DNA from: Tunturiibacter gelidiferens
GTDB lineage: Bacteria; Acidobacteriota; Terriglobia; Terriglobales; Acidobacteriaceae
DNA: 64,000 nucleotides
Reading direction: 5' to 3'
Assembly (NCBI RefSeq): GCF_013410115.1
Contig: NZ_JACCCV010000001.1
Location: 2,728,001-2,792,000 of the forward strand
A model generated the notes under the pieces. It ran no database searches, had not been told where the DNA came from, and worked only from the letters and a program-made list of their open reading frames with translations. Numbering within the stretch: the stretch's first letter is position 1; every line of letters starts with the position of its first letter. Shown one piece after another: positions 1 through 9,207 of this stretch. The position numbers and the translations under genes are program-made.

Positions 1-199
1 GGTGGCGTGCGTCCAAGGGAACAAGCGCCGGTCGGTGAATGTTTGTAGAATGTTTTAATGACCAGGCGATATTAGCCAGAGCCGGGAAGAGAACTGACCT
101 GGCATCTGGCACGTATGAAAAGAAGCAGGTTGAGGCGGGCGAGATTTTTGGAAGTGGTGTGCGGAGGCTGCGGCTTACTGCACCGAGGCGAAGCAGCTT
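1..199. other. Leader region of tonB, no gene seen
   Basis: I see no supported gene at the left edge. A purine-rich stretch (GAGGCGAAG) lies about 7 bases before the ATG at 200 and can serve as the ribosome binding site of the TonB gene. No clear promoter can be named. Confidence 0.4.
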
Positions 200-1279
200 A
201 TGGCGAATAGTTTATTGACACCACCACCGCAGATAGATCCGGAAAAAAAAGGCCCGACACTGCGTCCGGCAAATGCCCCGAATTTGAACGAAGAGACCGA
301 CGGGTCTATGTGGTCCTCGTTTTTCGCGAACCTGCGGGATGCTTTCAGCAGGTCGGACGAAACGCCGTTGCACCTTGATTCGAGGCCGGCCGAGAACGAT
401 CTGATTATCGAGGAAGAGGGCGTCTTTGCCTCTCTCTGGAACAGCGTGCGGGATGTGTTTTTCCCGGTAAAGCTTCCGCCGCTGGTTCTGGAATCGAAGC
501 CGATCGCTGTTGTCGACCGGATGAAGACGAAGCAGAATCCTATTGCGATTACGTCTGCCGTAGTGATCTATGGGTTGATCATTTTGCTGATCGCGTTTCT
601 GCTGGCGAAGAAGGTTCAGTTTGCCGCTCCTGTGAGGACGCTGCAGGTGACTGAGCTTTCGGTTCCGCCGCAGGCTCCGCCCAGGGCTCAGGCGATGGGT
701 GGAGGCGGCGGACAGCGTGGGCCTACCCCGGTGACGAAGGGAACCCCGCCGAAGGCTGCGGATACGCAGATTGTGCCGCCGAGCAAGCCTCCGCTGGTGG
801 AGCCGAAGATCAAGATTGACCCGACGGTGGAGATGCAGAAAGACATCAAGATGGCGACCAGCATTCCTCAGATCGGTGTGGCGAACTCGCCGCTGGTGGG
901 GATGTCGATGGGAAATGGGAGTGGCACGGGACTCGGGTCGGGCAATGGCTCGGGGATTGGGCCGGGGTCAGGCGGCAACACCGGTGGTGGACCGAGGCGG
1001 ATTGGCGGCGGTGTTTCGGCTCCGGTGCTGATCTTCTCGGTTGAGCCGGAGTTCTCTGAAGAGGCTCGGAAGGCTAAGGTTGCCGGGAATGTTCTGGTCA
1101 ACCTGTGGGTCGATACAAATGGAAATCCCAGCCACGTCCACGTGATTCGCGGTGTCGGTATGGGTCTGGATGAGAAGGCGATGGAAGCGGTGAGACAGTA
1201 CAAGTTCAAGCCGGCGATGGAGAACGGTAGGCCTGTTCTGGTTGAGCTGAACGTTGAGGTTAATTTCCAGATCTTCTAA
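200..1279 (+). CDS. Energy transducer TonB family protein
   Basis: This 359-residue protein should link proton motive force at the inner membrane to outer-membrane receptors. A charged cytoplasmic N-terminus of about 115 residues is followed by one membrane segment at about 116-137, a proline-rich spacer (150-210), a glycine/serine-rich stretch (about 235-270) and a TonB C-terminal domain (about 270-359) containing the FSVEPEFSEEARKAKVAG motif and ending NFQIF. TonB usually has its membrane anchor at the very N-terminus, so the long cytoplasmic extension is unusual for classical TonB. No exbB or exbD lies beside it. A strong hairpin terminator follows at 1300. Family assignment is firm; the receptor partner is unknown, although an Oar-type receptor lies at 56-60 kb. 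Confidence 0.9.
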   Translation: MANSLLTPPPQIDPEKKGPTLRPANAPNLNEETDGSMWSSFFANLRDAFSRSDETPLHLDSRPAENDLIIEEEGVFASLWNSVRDVFFPVKLPPLVLESKPIAVVDRMKTKQNPIAITSAVVIYGLIILLIAFLLAKKVQFAAPVRTLQVTELSVPPQAPPRAQAMGGGGGQRGPTPVTKGTPPKAADTQIVPPSKPPLVEPKIKIDPTVEMQKDIKMATSIPQIGVANSPLVGMSMGNGSGTGLGSGNGSGIGPGSGGNTGGGPRRIGGGVSAPVLIFSVEPEFSEEARKAKVAGNVLVNLWVDTNGNPSHVHVIRGVGMGLDEKAMEAVRQYKFKPAMENGRPVLVELNVEVNFQIF

Positions 1280-1299
1280 CGATGGTTCTTTCAAAAGGA

Positions 1300-1329
1300 G
1301 AGGCCCGCTGTTCGCGGGCCTCTTTGTTT
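1300..1329. terminator. Intrinsic terminator between tonB and the chemoreceptor gene
   Basis: A perfect 9-bp stem (GAGGCCCGC at 1300-1308 with GCGGGCCTC at 1314-1322) and a 5-base loop are followed by TTTGTTT. The other strand also has a T-containing tail (TCCTTTT), so it can end both convergent genes. Confidence 0.85.
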
Positions 1330-1346
1330 AGAGAGTGATGGTTTGG

Positions 1347-3053
1347 TTATGCGTGTTGGAAGGTGGCGTGACGCTCGGGGGAGTTTCCGACGCGAACCAA
1401 CCTTGAGTCGGGTGCTGTGCTGAGGCTGAAGCGCTCGACCTGCTGCTCGAGCGTCACGGCGGTGGTGCGGAGTGATTCGATTCCGGCTGCGGTGGTGGCC
1501 ATCTCGGTGAGATTTTCGTGGCTCAGGGAGTGGATGGAGTGCAGGCTGGCGCTGGACTGGTCCGCTGCGGCGGTCTGCTGGGAGGCGGCTATTGCGATCT
1601 GGGCGATCATGCGATCGACACGCTCGGCCATGCCGATGATGCGCTCGAGGGCTTCGCCTGCCTGGTTGGTGGTGATGACACCCTGCTGAACCGTTCCGGT
1701 GCCGCTCTCCATGCTGGCGATGGCGGTGAGGGTGCGGTCCTGAATGCCTTGAATCATGCTGGCGATCTCGCCGGTGGCCTGCGCGGTGGATTCGGCGAGA
1801 CGGCGAACCTCTCCGGCGACTACAGCGAATCCGCGGCCCTGATCTCCTGCGCGAGCAGCCTCGATGGCTGCGTTGAGGGCGAGGAGGTTTGTCTTGCGGG
1901 CGATCTCATCGATGACGGTGACGATCTGCGAGATGCGGCGCGAGTCGTCGCCGAGGAGGCCGACGGTTGCGGAGGTGTCGCTGACGGCGGTGGCGATGGA
2001 GTGCATGCTGCCGAGGACCTGCTTGACGATGGTGCCGCCTTCGCGGGCGGTCTCGGCGGCGCTGCGGGCGGTTTCGGCGGCGGACTGCGTGTGGCGGGAG
2101 ACCTCGGCGATGGAGGCGGACATCTCCTGCATCGCAGTGGCGGCCTGCTGGGTTTGCTGACTCTGCTGGTCCATGCGGCGATGGATCTGGTCGCTGGCCG
2201 AGCCCATGGTGGCGGCGCTGCCGGTGATGGTGGAGACGGTCTGAGCGAGGGTGCCGATGATGCCGGCTAGATTGGACTGCATCTTCTGGACGGCGTTGGC
2301 GAGGGCGCCGGTCTGGTCGGTGGTGTCCAGGACCAGAGGCTGTCCGCTGAGGTCGCCGGCGGCGATGGCATCGGCACGGTGCATGACCATGTTCAGGGCG
2401 TAGGTGATCTTGCGAGCCAGATAGACAGATACCGAGATGCCGATGAGAGAGGCGATGATGGTGCCGAGCCAGAGGATGATGAGGGTGAAGTGATTGGCTT
2501 CGCGGAGGTGCGCCTGCTCCTCGTTGGCGAGGCGGGTTTGCGACTGGGCGATCTCGGTGATGTTGGAGAAGAGGGTGTTTTCGAGTGGCAGAATCTGGTT
2601 CTGCAGGGTGTCGTAGGCTGCGGCCGAACCCTGTGGGGTCTTCGATTCGTTCAGGGTTTCGACCTTCTCTTCGAGGGTCTTGAGTGCTGCGAGGTCGGTG
2701 TCGAGGGCGATGAGCCGCGGGGCATCGGAGCCCAGGTCGAAGTGCGAGGTCTGCTGGTGGAGTTGGGCCAGCGAGGCCTCGGCCTGCTCGAACTCTTTGC
2801 GCCGGGCGTTGCGGTAGGTAGCCGAAGCGTTCGCGTCGATGCCGAAGAGCATGTAGGACTCAAGCAGACGAACGGTGTCTGTGAAGTGGGAGCGGATGTC
2901 GCGACTGGACATGATGACGGGGATGCGGTTCTCCGTGACCATGTTCGAGAGAGCGTTGGCCTCGTCGATGTAACGGTGAGCGATACATGCGCTGAGAACG
3001 GTCGTGGCGACGATAGCGCCAGTCATCAGGAACATCTTCGACTGCAGTTGCAT
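1347..3053 (-). CDS. Methyl-accepting chemotaxis protein
   Basis: This is a 568-residue transmembrane chemoreceptor. It has a first membrane segment at about 7-25, a periplasmic helical domain of about 160 residues (four-helix-bundle type), a second membrane segment at about 190-212, a HAMP domain (about 213-268) and a cytoplasmic signalling domain. The hairpin tip (about 385-420) carries the family's most conserved sequence, including [16 protein letters not shown] and [14 protein letters not shown], which contacts CheA and CheW. No other chemotaxis gene is nearby, so it is an orphan receptor feeding a pathway encoded elsewhere. The ligand cannot be read from the sequence. Confidence 0.95.
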   Translation of the reverse strand: MQLQSKMFLMTGAIVATTVLSACIAHRYIDEANALSNMVTENRIPVIMSSRDIRSHFTDTVRLLESYMLFGIDANASATYRNARRKEFEQAEASLAQLHQQTSHFDLGSDAPRLIALDTDLAALKTLEEKVETLNESKTPQGSAAAYDTLQNQILPLENTLFSNITEIAQSQTRLANEEQAHLREANHFTLIILWLGTIIASLIGISVSVYLARKITYALNMVMHRADAIAAGDLSGQPLVLDTTDQTGALANAVQKMQSNLAGIIGTLAQTVSTITGSAATMGSASDQIHRRMDQQSQQTQQAATAMQEMSASIAEVSRHTQSAAETARSAAETAREGGTIVKQVLGSMHSIATAVSDTSATVGLLGDDSRRISQIVTVIDEIARKTNLLALNAAIEAARAGDQGRGFAVVAGEVRRLAESTAQATGEIASMIQGIQDRTLTAIASMESGTGTVQQGVITTNQAGEALERIIGMAERVDRMIAQIAIAASQQTAAADQSSASLHSIHSLSHENLTEMATTAAGIESLRTTAVTLEQQVERFSLSTAPDSRLVRVGNSPERHATFQHA

Positions 3054-3155
3054 GAGGACCTCGGAGCAAAGTTGAAGGGAGGATTATTTTCAGGGTTAAG
3101 TGTCACCGCCAGGATTAATCCCGACGGTGGTTTCGGTCGCGATGAAGTTTTTGGT

Positions 3156-3491
3156 CTACTGTCCGTCGATGTTGAAGTTCACTTCAATCTCCGATTCGGA
3201 GGCCTCCGGGTTCGGAGCAAAGCGCCAGTGCGTGACGGCGTCTTGTGCGGCGGGAGCGAGGAGAGCGTGGCCTGACTCTACCTTGGTGCCTGAAACAGTG
3301 CCGTCAGCTTTGATGGAGACGAGAAGGATGACCTTGCCGCCGACGTGCATACGGCGCGCCAGTTCCGGGTAGGCCGGGGATGTGCGGGAGACGATTGCGC
3401 GGTGAACATCGCCTGCGAAGGCAGTGCCAACGCAGAGGGCAACGCTTCCGGCAAGAAGAAGGGGGCGCGAATAGCGAAGTGGGATTGCCAA
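3156..3491 (-). CDS. Small secreted protein with a TonB C-terminal domain
   Basis: This 111-residue protein has an N-terminal signal peptide (hydrophobic core LLLAGSVALCVGTAFAG, likely cleaved near residue 26) and then only a TonB-type C-terminal domain, with the motifs SPAYPELARRMHVGGKV and HWRFAPN. It has no cytoplasmic anchor or proline-rich spacer, so it probably does not transduce energy in the usual way and may be a free periplasmic domain. Stand-alone TonB_C modules are common in acidobacterial genomes; their role is not established. It sits between the chemoreceptor and the CYTH gene on the same strand, with gaps of about 100 and 160 bases. Confidence 0.75.
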   Translation of the reverse strand: MAIPLRYSRPLLLAGSVALCVGTAFAGDVHRAIVSRTSPAYPELARRMHVGGKVILLVSIKADGTVSGTKVESGHALLAPAAQDAVTHWRFAPNPEASESEIEVNFNIDGQ

Positions 3492-3583
3492 GGAAAACCT
3501 CCGGGTACAGAGGTTGTATCGGCGGAGACGGGAGAGGCTTTAGCAATTTCCCTGTTGCTGTGGGGCGGAGGATTTACCGCAGT

Positions 3584-3608
3584 GCCGTTTTCCTTGATAG
3601 AAAACGGC
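3584..3608 (-). terminator. Hairpin downstream of the CYTH gene
   Basis: A perfect 9-bp inverted repeat (GCCGTTTTC at 3584-3592, GAAAACGGC at 3600-3608, 7-base loop) lies between the end of the CYTH gene and the start of the small TonB-domain gene. No T-run follows on the minus strand, so a terminator role is only possible; it could also be an operator. Confidence 0.35.
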
Positions 3609-3651
3609 CATGAATGCATTGGCTCACCTGTACACCCACAGGGAAATGGCT

Positions 3652-4269
3652 TTAGCGGAGGGAGAGTACGGGAGAGGTGATTTCGGCGAAGGTGAGGTGT
3701 TCGGCGGGGCTGGCGGTGCGCTGTTTCCAGTCGAGGAAGAGCTTGCCGTAGCTGTCGGTGAGGCAGGTGGCCGGGTCTATGTTGAGTGCGGCGAGGGTCT
3801 GGTCGATCCACGCGGTGGGGCCCTCGAGTTCGGCGTAGGTGCCGATGGGGGTCTCGTCGATGACGAGATGGGCAAGAGTGTTGGGGTCGAGGCCTGCGGA
3901 GTGCGACCACTCGGTGCGGTACTTTTCGTAGATGAAGGCTGGAAGGTAGCCCATCTGCTTGAAGATTTCGGCCATGGCCTCGCATTCGGCCACGATGGTT
4001 TCGGTCTCGACGCGAATCTTGTAGCGGGTGCTGTCGACGGGGTCCTGCTGGTCGGGGAGACGCTTGTGAGTGACGGTGCAGAGAGTGCCGTACTTGCGGA
4101 GACGCAGGATCTGTTTGCGGGCGCGAAGGTCGCGGTTGGGAGTGTCGTAGAGGGTGTTGTGCTCGAAGGTGCGTGGGGTGACGAGATGAAAGCCAAGTTG
4201 GGAGAGGCGGGTCTGGAGAGCTTCTGGATCAGGGACGGGAAACTTTAGTTCGATCTCAGAGTTCTGCAT
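3652..4269 (-). CDS. CYTH domain protein (class IV adenylate cyclase / thiamine triphosphatase-like)
   Basis: This 205-residue protein fits a single CYTH domain. The signature ExExK motif is at residues 5-9 (EIELK), and further charged residues expected inside the triphosphate tunnel follow (for example LRLRKYG, THKR, RYKIRVETE, KYRTEW, DETPIGTYAELEG). The family binds triphosphate substrates with divalent metal; members are CyaB-type adenylate cyclases or triphosphatases, and sequence alone does not separate them. It lies 39 bases after sua5 on the same strand and may be the last gene of a holB-sua5-CYTH transcript. The start gives a normal N-terminus directly before the motif. Confidence 0.85.
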   Translation of the reverse strand: MQNSEIELKFPVPDPEALQTRLSQLGFHLVTPRTFEHNTLYDTPNRDLRARKQILRLRKYGTLCTVTHKRLPDQQDPVDSTRYKIRVETETIVAECEAMAEIFKQMGYLPAFIYEKYRTEWSHSAGLDPNTLAHLVIDETPIGTYAELEGPTAWIDQTLAALNIDPATCLTDSYGKLFLDWKQRTASPAEHLTFAEITSPVLSLR

Positions 4270-4308
4270 GGATGAAGTATACGGCTGACGCGGTGCAAAA
4301 CGAGGACT

Positions 4309-5340
4309 CTACTTTGCTCTTGCGGCTTTTTTCAGGCGGTCGCGGATGGCGAGGCCGAGGCCTTCGGGTTTGGGCATGGGGCAGAGGATGATGGCTACGC
4401 CGCGGGAGTCCAGTTCGCGCAGGCCGACGAAGAGAGTTTGAGCGAGGGCCGTGGGGTCTTCGATGGAGTTCCAGGGGAAGACTTCTAACGAGGTGGTTGT
4501 GATGGTCCACCCTTGAGGGAGCATCACGCCGATGCGGTCCTTGGTTGTTGCGTGGGTGGCTGCGAGTTGTGATTTTAGATCGGCTTCGCTGTCGACCAGG
4601 ATGAGGCGGGCGCGGGGGGCGTAGTGGCGGATGCCGACGCCGGGGGAGGGTTGGCTTTGAGGTTCGGAGGGTGTCTGGTGTGGCGGCTGATAGATGGTGA
4701 CTGGGCCGGCGATGGGTTCGAGCATTGCGGGGGTGATGGCTCCGGGACGGTAGAGGATCATCGGGGATTGGTTGGGATCGAGAACGGTGGATTCGACGCC
4801 GACCGTGGTTGCGCCACCGTCGAGCACTGCGTCGATGCGGTGGTCGAGATCCTGAAGGACGTGAGCTGCGGTGGTGGGGCTGATGCGGCCGAAGCGGTTG
4901 GCGCTGGGGGCGGCGAGGGGAAGGCCTGCGGCTTCGATGAGCGCGTGCGCGAGGGGATGGGCCGGCATGCGGACACCTACGAGAGAACGACCGGCGGTTA
5001 CTGCGTCTGAGATTTTTTCTGTGCGCGGGAGGAGGAGGGTGAGGGGGCCGGGCCAGAAGGCTTCGATGAGGAGCTCTGCCTGCGCCGATACGGTGGCTAC
5101 TTCGTCGAGCATGGTGCGGTTGCTGACGTGGACGATGAGGGGGTCCCAGTGGGGGCGGTCTTTGGCGAGGAAGATGCGCTCGACTGCTGCGGCGTCTAGT
5201 GCGTTGGCTCCGAGACCGTATACGGTTTCAGTGGGAAAGGCTACGGTGCCGCCGTTGCGGAGGATCTCGGCTGCGCGGGTGATGTCCTGTGGGCTCGAGG
5301 TCAGGCGCTCGGTTGTTCGGGTCGGGACGGGATGGTTCAT
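4309..5340 (-). CDS. L-threonylcarbamoyladenylate synthase (Sua5/TsaC family)
   Basis: The enzyme makes threonylcarbamoyl-AMP from threonine, bicarbonate and ATP, the first step of t6A modification at tRNA position 37. The 343-residue protein has an N-terminal YrdC domain (about 15-210) with the FPTETVYGLG motif, KDRPHWDPLIVHV and SANRFGRISPT. The hinge sequence SPGVGIRHYAP and a C-terminal Sua5 domain (about 245-343) follow, so this is the long Sua5 form rather than short TsaC. Its start overlaps the holB stop by four bases (ATGA), indicating translational coupling. No tsaD, tsaB or tsaE is in the window. Confidence 0.95.
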   Translation of the reverse strand: MNHPVPTRTTERLTSSPQDITRAAEILRNGGTVAFPTETVYGLGANALDAAAVERIFLAKDRPHWDPLIVHVSNRTMLDEVATVSAQAELLIEAFWPGPLTLLLPRTEKISDAVTAGRSLVGVRMPAHPLAHALIEAAGLPLAAPSANRFGRISPTTAAHVLQDLDHRIDAVLDGGATTVGVESTVLDPNQSPMILYRPGAITPAMLEPIAGPVTIYQPPHQTPSEPQSQPSPGVGIRHYAPRARLILVDSEADLKSQLAATHATTKDRIGVMLPQGWTITTTSLEVFPWNSIEDPTALAQTLFVGLRELDSRGVAIILCPMPKPEGLGLAIRDRLKKAARAK

Positions 5341-6542
5341 CTTGCGGCGAGTTGTCCGGCGAAGGCGTCGAGGGAGAGGCTGCGGAGGAGGTTGCGGCGC
5401 ATACCGCTTTGCACTTGGTCGAGGCCGCGGGAGGCGGATTCGATCCAGGCGAAGTTGAGGGTGGAGCTTAGGCGGTCGAGTTCGGGGCGCAGATCGGTGT
5501 TGCGGAGAAGTTCTGGTGTGCCGGCGCCGAGGAGGAGGAGATCTTCGAGGAGGAGGGAGAGGCTGCGGAGGAGGGCTGTGGTTTTTTGCTGGCCTTCGGC
5601 TCCGGCGCGGTAGGTTTCGGTCATCTTGAAGAGGGCGGTGTGGTCGGGTTCGGCGGAACCACTGCTGGAGGCGGCGGCGTTGCGGAGGAAGAGGAGTGCG
5701 TCGGCGCGGGAGGCGGTGTAGGCCTCGAGGTCGAATCCGAGGGCCTTGCCGGCGGCTCCCTGGGCGAGGCGCGCGATGAGGGTGCGCTGCTTTGGCGGCA
5801 CGTCGGGGCGGCGGTCGGTGAGGAGCATCTCGATCTCTTCGACTGGAAGCGCACCGAGGCGTACGGTGGCGCAGCGGGAGCGGATGGTGGGGAGGAGTTC
5901 GCCGGGATTCTCGGCGAGGATGATGATGTGGACCGTCTCGGGCGGCTCCTCGAGGACCTTGAGGAGGGAGTTGGCGGCTTCCTTCATCATGTTTGCGGCG
6001 GTGAGGATGAAGATCTTGCGCGGGGCCTCGTTGGGGAGGTAGTGGGAGCGCTGGATGACGGTGCGGATCTGGCCGAGTTTGATGAGGAGCTGCGGGGGGT
6101 CTGGTGGAACGATGAGGACGTCTGGGTGTGGCTGGACCAGGATGCGGGTGTCTTTTTTGTCGACCTCGCGGAGCTCTTCACGGGCGGCTACGGCTTTGTC
6201 GATCTCGTCTTCGAGGGTGGCCGCAGAGGCGATGCGGGTGCAGTTGTGGCAGACGCCGCAGAAGCTGGCGAGTGATTGACCGTTGGACCAGAGATCGCGG
6301 GGCTGGCGCTGGCACTCGACGGCCATGGCGAGCATGAGGGCGAGGGTGTACTTTCCTGCTCCGCTGGGGCCGGCGAGGATGAGGGAGTGGGGGAGACGGC
6401 CGGCGGCGATGGCGGTGCGGAGGTGTTCGATGGCGGTGCTGTTGCCGAGGAAGTCGTTGAAGGTCGCGGGTAGAGCGATTTGTGCTGTCACGTCTTGCTG
6501 ACTCCTCTTCGGCTTCGTTCGGTACGGTCTTCGTACTACCAC
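5337..6542 (-). CDS. holB: DNA polymerase III subunit delta' (clamp loader)
   Basis: Delta' is the AAA+ family stator of the sliding-clamp loader. The protein has an N-terminal AAA+ module (FNDFLGNSTAIEHLRTAI, Walker A-like GPSGAGKY at about 58-65), a cysteine cluster at C95, C98 and C101 typical of zinc-binding delta'/gamma subunits, the NSLLKVLEEPP motif and the SRC motif (TIRSRCATVRL). The Walker A motif ends in Tyr instead of Thr/Ser, so ATP binding may be impaired, as is known for other delta' subunits. The open frame allows 401 residues, but a GTG at residue 18 (6491) would give an N-terminus closer to that usual for the family; the true start is uncertain. It is translationally coupled to sua5 downstream. 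Confidence 0.9.
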   Translation of the reverse strand: MVVRRPYRTKPKRSQQDVTAQIALPATFNDFLGNSTAIEHLRTAIAAGRLPHSLILAGPSGAGKYTLALMLAMAVECQRQPRDLWSNGQSLASFCGVCHNCTRIASAATLEDEIDKAVAAREELREVDKKDTRILVQPHPDVLIVPPDPPQLLIKLGQIRTVIQRSHYLPNEAPRKIFILTAANMMKEAANSLLKVLEEPPETVHIIILAENPGELLPTIRSRCATVRLGALPVEEIEMLLTDRRPDVPPKQRTLIARLAQGAAGKALGFDLEAYTASRADALLFLRNAAASSSGSAEPDHTALFKMTETYRAGAEGQQKTTALLRSLSLLLEDLLLLGAGTPELLRNTDLRPELDRLSSTLNFAWIESASRGLDQVQSGMRRNLLRSLSLDAFAGQLAAR

Positions 6543-6914
6543 CCGGGGGGTACTGATTTGGTGCTAAAGTCTTCCATCGAGGAAGGTTAAGTCTGGACTT
6601 TCCTCTTGACTATCCCAGAGAGGAAGCTTTGGGTTCCAAGTTCTTTTGAGAAATCTCTTCTGCCTCTATGATACGCGTTTGAAGAGGGGTAGTACGCCAA
6701 ACCGGGAACGCTCTAAAAGGTGCGTCGTTAGCGGGTTTTGTGCTGTGTCTGAAGATTTGGGGGCTTGACAGAATCTTCCGCTTCGGGGGAAAGACGCTAT
6801 GGCGGCGTTGCGCTGTCAGCACGAACATTGATGACGCCAACGGTGTTGATTGCGCATCAGTTTTAGTTCAGGACAAGTTTAGTTCAGGACAAGGGAACTT
6901 CGGCAAGGAGTGGC
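6543..6914. other. Intergenic region between divergent holB and porin genes
   Basis: This gap of about 370 bases should hold the promoters of both divergent genes. I see no reliable promoter. Near the porin end there is an exact tandem duplication of 16 bases. No credible small gene was recognised. Confidence 0.4.
6862..6893. repeat. Short tandem duplication (2 x 16 bp)
   Basis: The unit TTTAGTTCAGGACAAG occurs twice in direct succession (6862-6877 and 6878-6893), about 20 bases before the porin start. It lies in the probable 5' untranslated region. Confidence 0.8.
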
Positions 6915-8231
6915 GTGGACGTCAGGAAGCACGTAAGAGAGGCCGTTACGTTGGTCCTGATGGGAGCTTCCACTGCTCTTGTGGGGCAGAATACCGAGCC
7001 GGTGAGGCCGGGAGCGACGTCGGAGACCAGCCAATATCAGCCTCAGGCGGAACCGGCTGTTGTGAGACCGCTGCCAAAGTTTGCGCAGATGCTGGACTCT
7101 GCTTCGGCAGCTTTAGGAAAGGTGCCGGCGGATCCTCTTTTGGAGACCGATCCGCTTGGCTTCGCTACGAGAGCGGCTGACAAGGGGAGTCGTTGGCTGG
7201 AAGGCGTTGCGCGGCTCAGATTCGGAGCGACGTATACGTTTCTGAATCAGTATGCGACGGTGATTCCTGATACCGCGACGCGACATGACCAGTTGAGCGG
7301 GCGGCTGGACTTTACCGGGAACTGGGTCGTGTATGACAACGAGAGCACGGCCGGTTCGATTGGACTGCTGGTGCGCTCGGGTACGAATATCGGGATGAGT
7401 CAACAGTTCAACCTGAGCGACCAGATGGGGTCGGGAATCTTTTTGAACTGCCTGCAGGGTGGTGGTGCGCAGCGGCCGATCAGCGTGAACATTCTGTATT
7501 GGCGGCAGGATTTTATGAACAAGCGGCTGTCGTTTTATGTGGGCAAGATTCATCCGAATCAGTACGTCAGCCTGAGTTTTTACAACAATGATGAGAGAAC
7601 GCAGTTTTTGAATGGAGAGAACGACGGCAACCTGGCGGTTGCTTCCGATGGGACCTATGCGGGCGGCGGAGCGGTTGATCTCCAGATTACGCACCATCTT
7701 TACATGCACGCTCTGGCAATCGATACGATAGGTTCGCAGCAGACTGGCATTGGGACGCTCGCGGACAAGAAGTATCTGGAGGGTGTGGAGTTCGGATGGT
7801 TTGATGGCGCGCCCGGCTCTCGGTATCTGAATGTGCGCGTTGGGGTGTGGCGTGACGATACGAAGAATCTGGGAAGCGGACATGGTGTAGGGATCGGCTT
7901 CGATCGTGAGTTTTCGAGTGGCTGGGCACCGTTTGGACGGTATGGCTTTGCGACCGAGACGGGAACGTCGATCAGACAGACCGACACGCTGGGACTGACG
8001 AACGTTCGTCCGTTTGGGCGAAGGGGCGATATGTTTGGTGCGGCGTTCAACTATATCCAGCCGAACCATACGGGGAGACGGCATGAGAGTCTCTTCGAGA
8101 CGTTTTATCGGCTGCGGCTGACGAAGAGTATTGAGGTGGGCCCCGACATGCAAGTTTCGATTCACCCGATGTATGCCGCGAAGGCGTATACGAGTGTGCT
8201 GCTGAATGCGAGGATGCGGATTATCTTTTGA
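6915..8231 (+). CDS. Carbohydrate porin, OprB-like outer-membrane protein
   Basis: This 438-residue protein has a signal peptide (hydrophobic core VTLVLMGASTALVGQ) and then alternating beta-strand sequence ending in a terminal Phe (RMRIIF), as expected of an outer-membrane barrel. Motifs such as WRQDFMNKRLSFYVGKIHPNQY, GVEFGWFDG and NVRVGVWRDDTKN resemble the OprB carbohydrate-selective porins. It probably lets sugars diffuse into the periplasm. GTG at 6915 is chosen because AAGGAG (6905-6910) lies just upstream and the frame gives a complete signal peptide. The two-hairpin repeat follows the stop. The substrate is unknown. Confidence 0.85.
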   Translation: MDVRKHVREAVTLVLMGASTALVGQNTEPVRPGATSETSQYQPQAEPAVVRPLPKFAQMLDSASAALGKVPADPLLETDPLGFATRAADKGSRWLEGVARLRFGATYTFLNQYATVIPDTATRHDQLSGRLDFTGNWVVYDNESTAGSIGLLVRSGTNIGMSQQFNLSDQMGSGIFLNCLQGGGAQRPISVNILYWRQDFMNKRLSFYVGKIHPNQYVSLSFYNNDERTQFLNGENDGNLAVASDGTYAGGGAVDLQITHHLYMHALAIDTIGSQQTGIGTLADKKYLEGVEFGWFDGAPGSRYLNVRVGVWRDDTKNLGSGHGVGIGFDREFSSGWAPFGRYGFATETGTSIRQTDTLGLTNVRPFGRRGDMFGAAFNYIQPNHTGRRHESLFETFYRLRLTKSIEVGPDMQVSIHPMYAAKAYTSVLLNARMRIIF

Positions 8232-8240
8232 GCTTGAGTT

Positions 8241-8309
8241 CGCCCTGCGCGGGCAGCGGTCACTTCGTGACTTGTATACCCCTTCGGTTGGCGCTCCCGT
8301 TGGTCGCGA
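8241..8309. repeat. Two-hairpin intergenic repeat, copy 1 (partial 5' end)
   Basis: This is a copy of a family recurring in the window. It contains the palindrome GTCACTTCGTGAC (8259-8271) and a CTCCCGTTGGTCG segment (8294-8306); the usual first block TCCTGCCGGACGG is not present. It sits between the convergent porin and CAP genes. Confidence 0.75.
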
Positions 8310-8354
8310 TTCGATAGCTGGGGTAGACGTTCGGTATCTAACTCACCAGCGGCT

Positions 8355-9119
8355 CTAATAGAGTAGGACGGCTACGTTGTAGGTGGTGAACTGTGGGTTG
8401 GGTTGTTTGCTGCCGCAGACTCCTACTTCGGCTGAGGTGTATTGGCCAGTGGCGATTGCGCGCAGGAGAGCGTCGGGCAGCAGGGTGGGATCGGGGCCGT
8501 CCCACTGTACGACGAGCTTGGGAGAGCCTGCTGCGCGGGTGGGCATGGTGCAGGTTTGACGCGCGTCGGCGTTGGATGGAGCGGGGGCGATGCCGTGGGA
8601 TTGGAGGGTCTGAGATACGCGTCTTTCGAGGCCGTCGTAAGACTGGACGGGAGCGCTGTGAGAGAACTCCTCGACGGCGGTGAAGAGGCCGTTGTCTGCG
8701 ATGACGGCGACTCCCAGTGCGTTGAGGTTGGGGTCGAGGATGTTGGCGCGGTGGGTGGGTGTGCTCATCCAGGTTTGATGGAGGGTGGCGGGGTCGGGGC
8801 CGCGGCCGATGTTTTCGGCGATGGTGGTGAAGTGCGCTCCGGCCTGAGCGCCGCGAGTGGTCATGTCGGGCTCGCCTGGATATTGATGCTGTAACTCGCC
8901 TTGCTCGTGCACGACTCGCTGGGCGTGGACTCTGGCGGCGTGGGCGAGGTCGCTGTCCCAGTGGACGGGAGGAAGATTGTGAGCGGCTCGAGTCTGATTG
9001 GTCAGTTGGAGGATAGTCTGCTCGGCGCGGGAGGGGAGGGTTTGAGCGATAGCGGGAGATGCTGCGAGGGACAGAGCAGAGAGGAGGAAGAGACTTCGTG
9101 CGTGGCTTGCTTTTTGCAT
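8355..9119 (-). CDS. Secreted CAP domain (SCP-like) protein
   Basis: This 254-residue protein has a signal peptide (SLFLLSALSLAASPAIAQ) and a CAP/SCP domain (about 30-155). The domain carries the family pattern: LTNQTRAAHNLPPVHWDSDLAHAA, AENIGRGPD, HQTWMSTPTHRANILDP and LGVAVI. Bacterial CAP proteins are secreted and their function is mostly unknown; no peptidase mechanism can be claimed. The C-terminal 90 residues hold a separate region with two cysteines (QTCTM, GVCGSK). It is convergent with the porin gene and divergent from the Mop gene. Confidence 0.85.
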   Translation of the reverse strand: MQKASHARSLFLLSALSLAASPAIAQTLPSRAEQTILQLTNQTRAAHNLPPVHWDSDLAHAARVHAQRVVHEQGELQHQYPGEPDMTTRGAQAGAHFTTIAENIGRGPDPATLHQTWMSTPTHRANILDPNLNALGVAVIADNGLFTAVEEFSHSAPVQSYDGLERRVSQTLQSHGIAPAPSNADARQTCTMPTRAAGSPKLVVQWDGPDPTLLPDALLRAIATGQYTSAEVGVCGSKQPNPQFTTYNVAVLLY

Positions 9120-9207
9120 GTGTTTGTTGGAACCCCTGGTGTTGGGAAAGTTGGCTGCGTGCGCCGGGCTTTCTCAGTTGAGTACGATGGTGATGAGGAG
9201 AATGTAC

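Noticed and set aside
6610-6840. 76-codon minus-strand frame upstream of the porin
   Set aside because: No ribosome site, no motif, and unusual composition; probably chance.
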